From: DATKEG01 sp035544515
GTDB taxonomy: Bacteria > Acidobacteriota > Vicinamibacteria > Fen-336
NCBI GenBank assembly: GCA_035544515.1
Contig: DATKEG010000269.1
Location: 1 to 15,502 of the forward strand
DNA: 15,502 bases
Reading direction: 5' to 3'
This document shows positions 12,811 to 15,502 of the stretch, one piece after another (position 1 is the first letter of the stretch; every line of letters begins with the position of its first letter). The notes below the pieces were generated by a model. It searched no databases and was not told the DNA's origin. It was given only the letters and a program-made list of their open reading frames with translations. The translations under genes and the position numbers were made by a program.

Positions 12811-13788
12811 CTAGGTGCGGGCTTTGTCCGAGCGGAAGTACTCGATCACGTGGTCGAGGATCTCGTCGAGGTGCACCTGCGGCTCGTAGCCGATCAGCCG
12901 GCGCAGCTTGGTCGTGTCGGGCAGCCGCCGGGGCATGTCCTCGAAGCCCTCCTCGTAGGCCTGGTCGTAGGGAACGAGGGCGATCTCGCTGCGCGAGGCC
13001 GTGCGCGCCTTCACGCGGCGGGCCAGGTCGAGGATGGTGATCTCCTCGGCGCCGTTGCCGATGTTGAAGACCTCGCCCACGGCATCGGGGTGCTCGGCCA
13101 GCTTGAGCAGCGCGTCCACCACGTCCGAGATGTAGGTGAAGCAGCGGCTCTGGCTGCCGTCGCCGAACACGGTGAGGGGATGGCCGAGCAGCGCCTGCTT
13201 CACGAAGTTCGGGATCACCATCCCGTAGCGTCCGGTCTGCCGCGGCCCCACGGTGTTGAAGAGGCGGAAGATGACCACGGGCAGGTGCTTCTCCTTCCAG
13301 TAGGCGAGGGCCAGGAACTCGTCGATGGCCTTGCTGCAGGCATAGCTCCAGCGGCCCTTGCTGGTGGGTCCCAGCACGAGGTCGGCGTCCTCCCGGAAGG
13401 GCACGTGGTCGCTCTTGCCGTAGACCTCGGAGGTGGAGGCGAGCAGCACCTTCTTCTTCTTCTTGTTGGCCACCTTGAGGACCATCTCCGTGCCGTGCAC
13501 GTTGGTCTCGATGGTGTTGACCGGGCTCTCCACGATGAGGCGCACGCCTACCGCCGCCGCCAGGTGGAACACGACGTCCACGCGGTCGATCAGCTCGGCC
13601 ACCACCGGCTCGTTCATCATGCTGTCGATCACGTAGTGAAAGCGCCGGTCGGCCTTGAGGTGCTCGATGTTGTCGATGGCGCCGGTGGAGAGGTTGTCGA
13701 GAGCGTAGACGGTGTCGCCGCGGGCGAGGAGCGCCTCCGCGAGGTGGCTGCCCACGAAGCCCGCGCCGCCGGTGATGAGGGCCTTCAT
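12811..13788 (-). CDS. NAD-dependent epimerase/dehydratase (extended SDR; UDP-sugar type)
   Basis: A 325-residue extended SDR. ALITGGAGFVGSHL (3-16) is the NAD-binding glycine motif and D31 (YALDNLSTG) selects NAD. The catalytic residues are present in LASTSEVYG (T119/S120) and SYACSK (Y149, K153). The sequences GRWSYACSKAIDEF, RLFNTVGPRQTGRYG, FGDGSQSRCFTYISDVVDAL, GEVFNIGN and EEGFEDMPRRLPDTTKL place it near UDP-glucuronate decarboxylase/GalE-like enzymes, which interconvert UDP-sugars; decarboxylase versus epimerase cannot be decided by eye. ATG 13788 overlaps the upstream fusion-gene TGA as ATGA; the frame open further upstream is shadow. It ends in TAG, 6 nt before the flippase GTG. Five consecutive AAG codons (KKKKK, residues 109-113; 13450-13464) form a small trinucleotide repeat just before the active-site strand. 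It is cytoplasmic and precursor-making. Confidence 0.92.
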   Translation of the reverse strand: MKALITGGAGFVGSHLAEALLARGDTVYALDNLSTGAIDNIEHLKADRRFHYVIDSMMNEPVVAELIDRVDVVFHLAAAVGVRLIVESPVNTIETNVHGTEMVLKVANKKKKKVLLASTSEVYGKSDHVPFREDADLVLGPTSKGRWSYACSKAIDEFLALAYWKEKHLPVVIFRLFNTVGPRQTGRYGMVIPNFVKQALLGHPLTVFGDGSQSRCFTYISDVVDALLKLAEHPDAVGEVFNIGNGAEEITILDLARRVKARTASRSEIALVPYDQAYEEGFEDMPRRLPDTTKLRRLIGYEPQVHLDEILDHVIEYFRSDKART

Positions 13789-15497
13789 CGCCCGCCGCTC
13801 ACGGAGCCTCCCGCGTCCCCCAGCGGCGCCCGCCGCTCGCGGCGCCGCTCCAGCACCATCTCCGCGGTGCGCGCGGCGCCCAGGCCGTCCACGAGCGCGC
13901 GGCCGCGCGCGCTCATCTCGCGCCGCCGCTCCGCGTCGCCGAGCAGCGCCACCACCGCCTGCAGCAGCGCTCGCTCGTCGACCTCCGGTCCCAGGCCGAG
14001 GTACTCGACGGTCCCGTGGCGCGCGAACTCCCGCATGCGCTTCTCCTCGCGCGCATTCTGCCCCAGGACGATCCCCGGCGTCCCCAGGGCGGCCAGCTCG
14101 TAGACGGACATGCCGCCGGAGCCGAGCACCAGGTCGGCCTCCAGCATCAGGTCCGCGATGTGCCCGCCCGCCTCGTTGATGAGCGGCACCTTGCGCGCCA
14201 GTCCCTGCACCAGGGCGTCGAACTCCCGGCGGTAGGAGAAGGCGGGCCCGGCCACCGCCACCACGTCGATGGAGGGGTCGAGGCCCTGCAGCGCGCTCGC
14301 CGCCCGGAGGGTGAGCCCCTGGGGATCGCTGCCCCCGAAGCTGAGCAGCACCAGCTCGGGCCGGTCGCGGACCTTCTTCTCCCGGCCCCGGAAATGCTCG
14401 CGCAGGATGGCGTAGGCGGGCCCGCCGTAGAAGCCCTCCGGCGTCTCGCGGTCCTCCTTCATGGCCGACACCACGACCTGCGCGTAGTGCTCGGTCGCCT
14501 CCAGGTCGTCGAGGGCGTCCACCAGGTTCACGGTCGTCGCGCCCAGGCGGCTCAGCGCGGTCATGTATTCGGCCTCCAGCGCCGGGAGGTCGTTGATGAG
14601 GATGGCGGGCGCGAAGTCCCGCATGTGCTCCAGGAACGTCTCCAGGGCGCCGTCGCGCGCCACGCGCAGCGGGTAGCCGGCGCGTGAGACGGCGATGAGC
14701 CCCTGCTCGTGTTCGGCGGCCCCGCTCATCAGGAAGGCCACCTCCGCGCGGCTGAGCGCGCGCAACGCGTCCGCGATGGCCAGGGAACGGTACACGTGCC
14801 CCATGCCCGTCCGGCTGCCCCCGTCCACGCGGAAGAGCACGCGGGGCTGGTTGAGCAGCCGCTCCGCCATCCAGAAGTCCTCGAGATCGTGCACGGTGAA
14901 GCCCGCCCGCTTGTCGAGCACGACGAAGCCGACCTTGGCGCCGAACCGGCTCTGGCCCGCGAGCACGCTCCGGCGCATGGCCACCACCGCGCCGTTCTCC
15001 CGGTAGACGGGCGGCTGCTCGTCCCGGCGGCCTTCCTTCTCGAACAGCGGGAGGAGCAGGCCCCGCTCGGCGCGCCAGTTCAGCGTCCGGTCCTCCGTCA
15101 CCGACAGGACCGTGTCGTAGCCGCCCTTCACGAGCTTCTCCACCGCGTCGTCGATGGCGGCGCCGTCGCGGAAGGGCGTGGTGGCCTGCAGCACCACCAC
15201 CACGTCGGCCCGCTCGCCCCGCTCTTCCATCTCGCGCACCGCGTGCGCGACCACGGGCTTGAGGCTGGGGATGTCGCCGGCCAGGTCGGCGGGCCGGAGG
15301 AAGGGCGCCTCGCCGCCCCAGGCCCGGGCCACCTCGGCCACCTGCGGGTCGTCGGTGGTCACGATCAGGCGGTCCACGCACCCGGCCGCCCGCGCCGCCT
15401 GCAGCGTGTGCGCGAGGAGCGGGCAGTCCCCCAGCCGCTTGATGTTCAGGTAGGGCACGGGGTCGGTGCCGCCTCGCGCGGGGACGATGGCCAGCAC
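13785..15497 (-). CDS. Fusion: CMP-sugar cytidylyltransferase-like + PseG/SpsG-like hydrolase
   Basis: A 570-residue two-domain protein (start GTG 15497; the true start may lie just outside the window, since the frame is open to the edge and reads RVLAIVPARGG). Residues 1-217 are a NeuA/PseF/SpsF-type cytidylyltransferase: IVPARGG, LLAHTL, IVTTDDPQVAEVA, VLQATTPFRD (102-111) and a C-terminal HDLEDFWMAE. Residues 220-550 match PseG, the hydrolase that removes UDP from a 2,4-diacetamido-2,4,6-trideoxy sugar on the pseudaminic/legionaminic route: VDGGSRTGMGHVYRSLAIA (224-242, with the catalytic-type H234), LLSFGGSDPQG (384-394), LVLGSGGMSVYELAALGTP (456-474) and LGQNAREEKR. The linker is only a few residues. 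The nucleotide-binding loop is odd: T-D-P-V-P-Y-L-N replaces the family's S-K-x-x-P-x-K-N, so both usual lysines are missing. It likely makes or activates a nonulosonic-type sugar precursor; no NeuB-like synthase is visible here. Confidence 0.88.
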   Translation of the reverse strand: MLAIVPARGGTDPVPYLNIKRLGDCPLLAHTLQAARAAGCVDRLIVTTDDPQVAEVARAWGGEAPFLRPADLAGDIPSLKPVVAHAVREMEERGERADVVVVLQATTPFRDGAAIDDAVEKLVKGGYDTVLSVTEDRTLNWRAERGLLLPLFEKEGRRDEQPPVYRENGAVVAMRRSVLAGQSRFGAKVGFVVLDKRAGFTVHDLEDFWMAERLLNQPRVLFRVDGGSRTGMGHVYRSLAIADALRALSRAEVAFLMSGAAEHEQGLIAVSRAGYPLRVARDGALETFLEHMRDFAPAILINDLPALEAEYMTALSRLGATTVNLVDALDDLEATEHYAQVVVSAMKEDRETPEGFYGGPAYAILREHFRGREKKVRDRPELVLLSFGGSDPQGLTLRAASALQGLDPSIDVVAVAGPAFSYRREFDALVQGLARKVPLINEAGGHIADLMLEADLVLGSGGMSVYELAALGTPGIVLGQNAREEKRMREFARHGTVEYLGLGPEVDERALLQAVVALLGDAERRREMSARGRALVDGLGAARTAEMVLERRRERRAPLGDAGGSVSGGR

Positions 15498-15502
15498 GCG
15501 GA

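Noticed and set aside
11773..14103. Long plus-strand open frame of 776 codons
   Set aside because: Antisense to the flippase, epimerase and cytidylyltransferase-PseG genes. No domain-like sequence, composition of a shadow frame.
13789..15381. N-terminal extension of the epimerase frame (to 856 codons)
   Set aside because: Shadow of the cytidylyltransferase-PseG frame. The extended-SDR fold begins at the ATG at 13788 with its glycine motif at residue 7.

Overview
The window is very GC-rich, gene-dense chromosomal DNA with strong G/C preference at third codon positions. It holds part of a surface-glycan (capsule, O-antigen or exopolysaccharide) biosynthesis locus. A periplasmic Cu/Zn superoxide dismutase with a signal peptide, a lipid-linked-oligosaccharide flippase and CapK-type chemistry fit a Gram-negative-type bacterium of a high-GC lineage, for example Methylomirabilota/Rokubacteria, Myxococcota or a similar soil/sediment group. 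The sequence does not settle the lineage. I saw no tRNA, rRNA, CRISPR array, insertion sequence or phage gene.

Layout: twelve of the thirteen main genes are on the minus strand, in two runs. Run 1 reads from 15497 down to 5758: a cytidylyltransferase/PseG-type hydrolase fusion; an extended-SDR sugar-nucleotide epimerase/dehydratase; a Wzx-type flippase; a secreted Cu/Zn superoxide dismutase (sodC); a large GT-C-like membrane protein; a second extended-SDR epimerase; and a fusion of a family-2 glycosyltransferase with a CapK/PaaK-like adenylate-forming domain. Run 2 reads from about 4608 down to 1: a possible 42-residue leader ORF, a tandem-GNAT acyltransferase, a WalW-like polysaccharide deacetylase, a family-4 glycosyltransferase, a class I SAM methyltransferase, and a second family-4 glycosyltransferase cut by the window edge. 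Most junctions are 4-nt ATGA/GTGA overlaps or very short gaps, so both runs look like translationally coupled operons.

Between the runs lies a single plus-strand gene (4755-5804) for a polytopic membrane protein I do not recognise. Its 3' end overlaps the convergent GT2-CapK gene by 47 bp. The short space between it and the GNAT gene (4493-4754) is the most structured non-coding DNA here. It has a 48-bp direct repeat that includes the GNAT start, an AT-rich island, and a perfect 8-bp hairpin directly before the plus-strand start codon.

Working model (inference): the SDR enzymes and the cytidylyltransferase/hydrolase fusion make activated sugars, possibly of the nonulosonic-acid type, although no NeuB-like synthase is in the window. 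The glycosyltransferases assemble a lipid-linked glycan, the deacetylase, acyltransferase and methyltransferase decorate it, and the flippase exports it. The periplasmic superoxide dismutase inside the same operon, the two multidomain fusions and the unusual start of the GT-C gene are the least ordinary parts.
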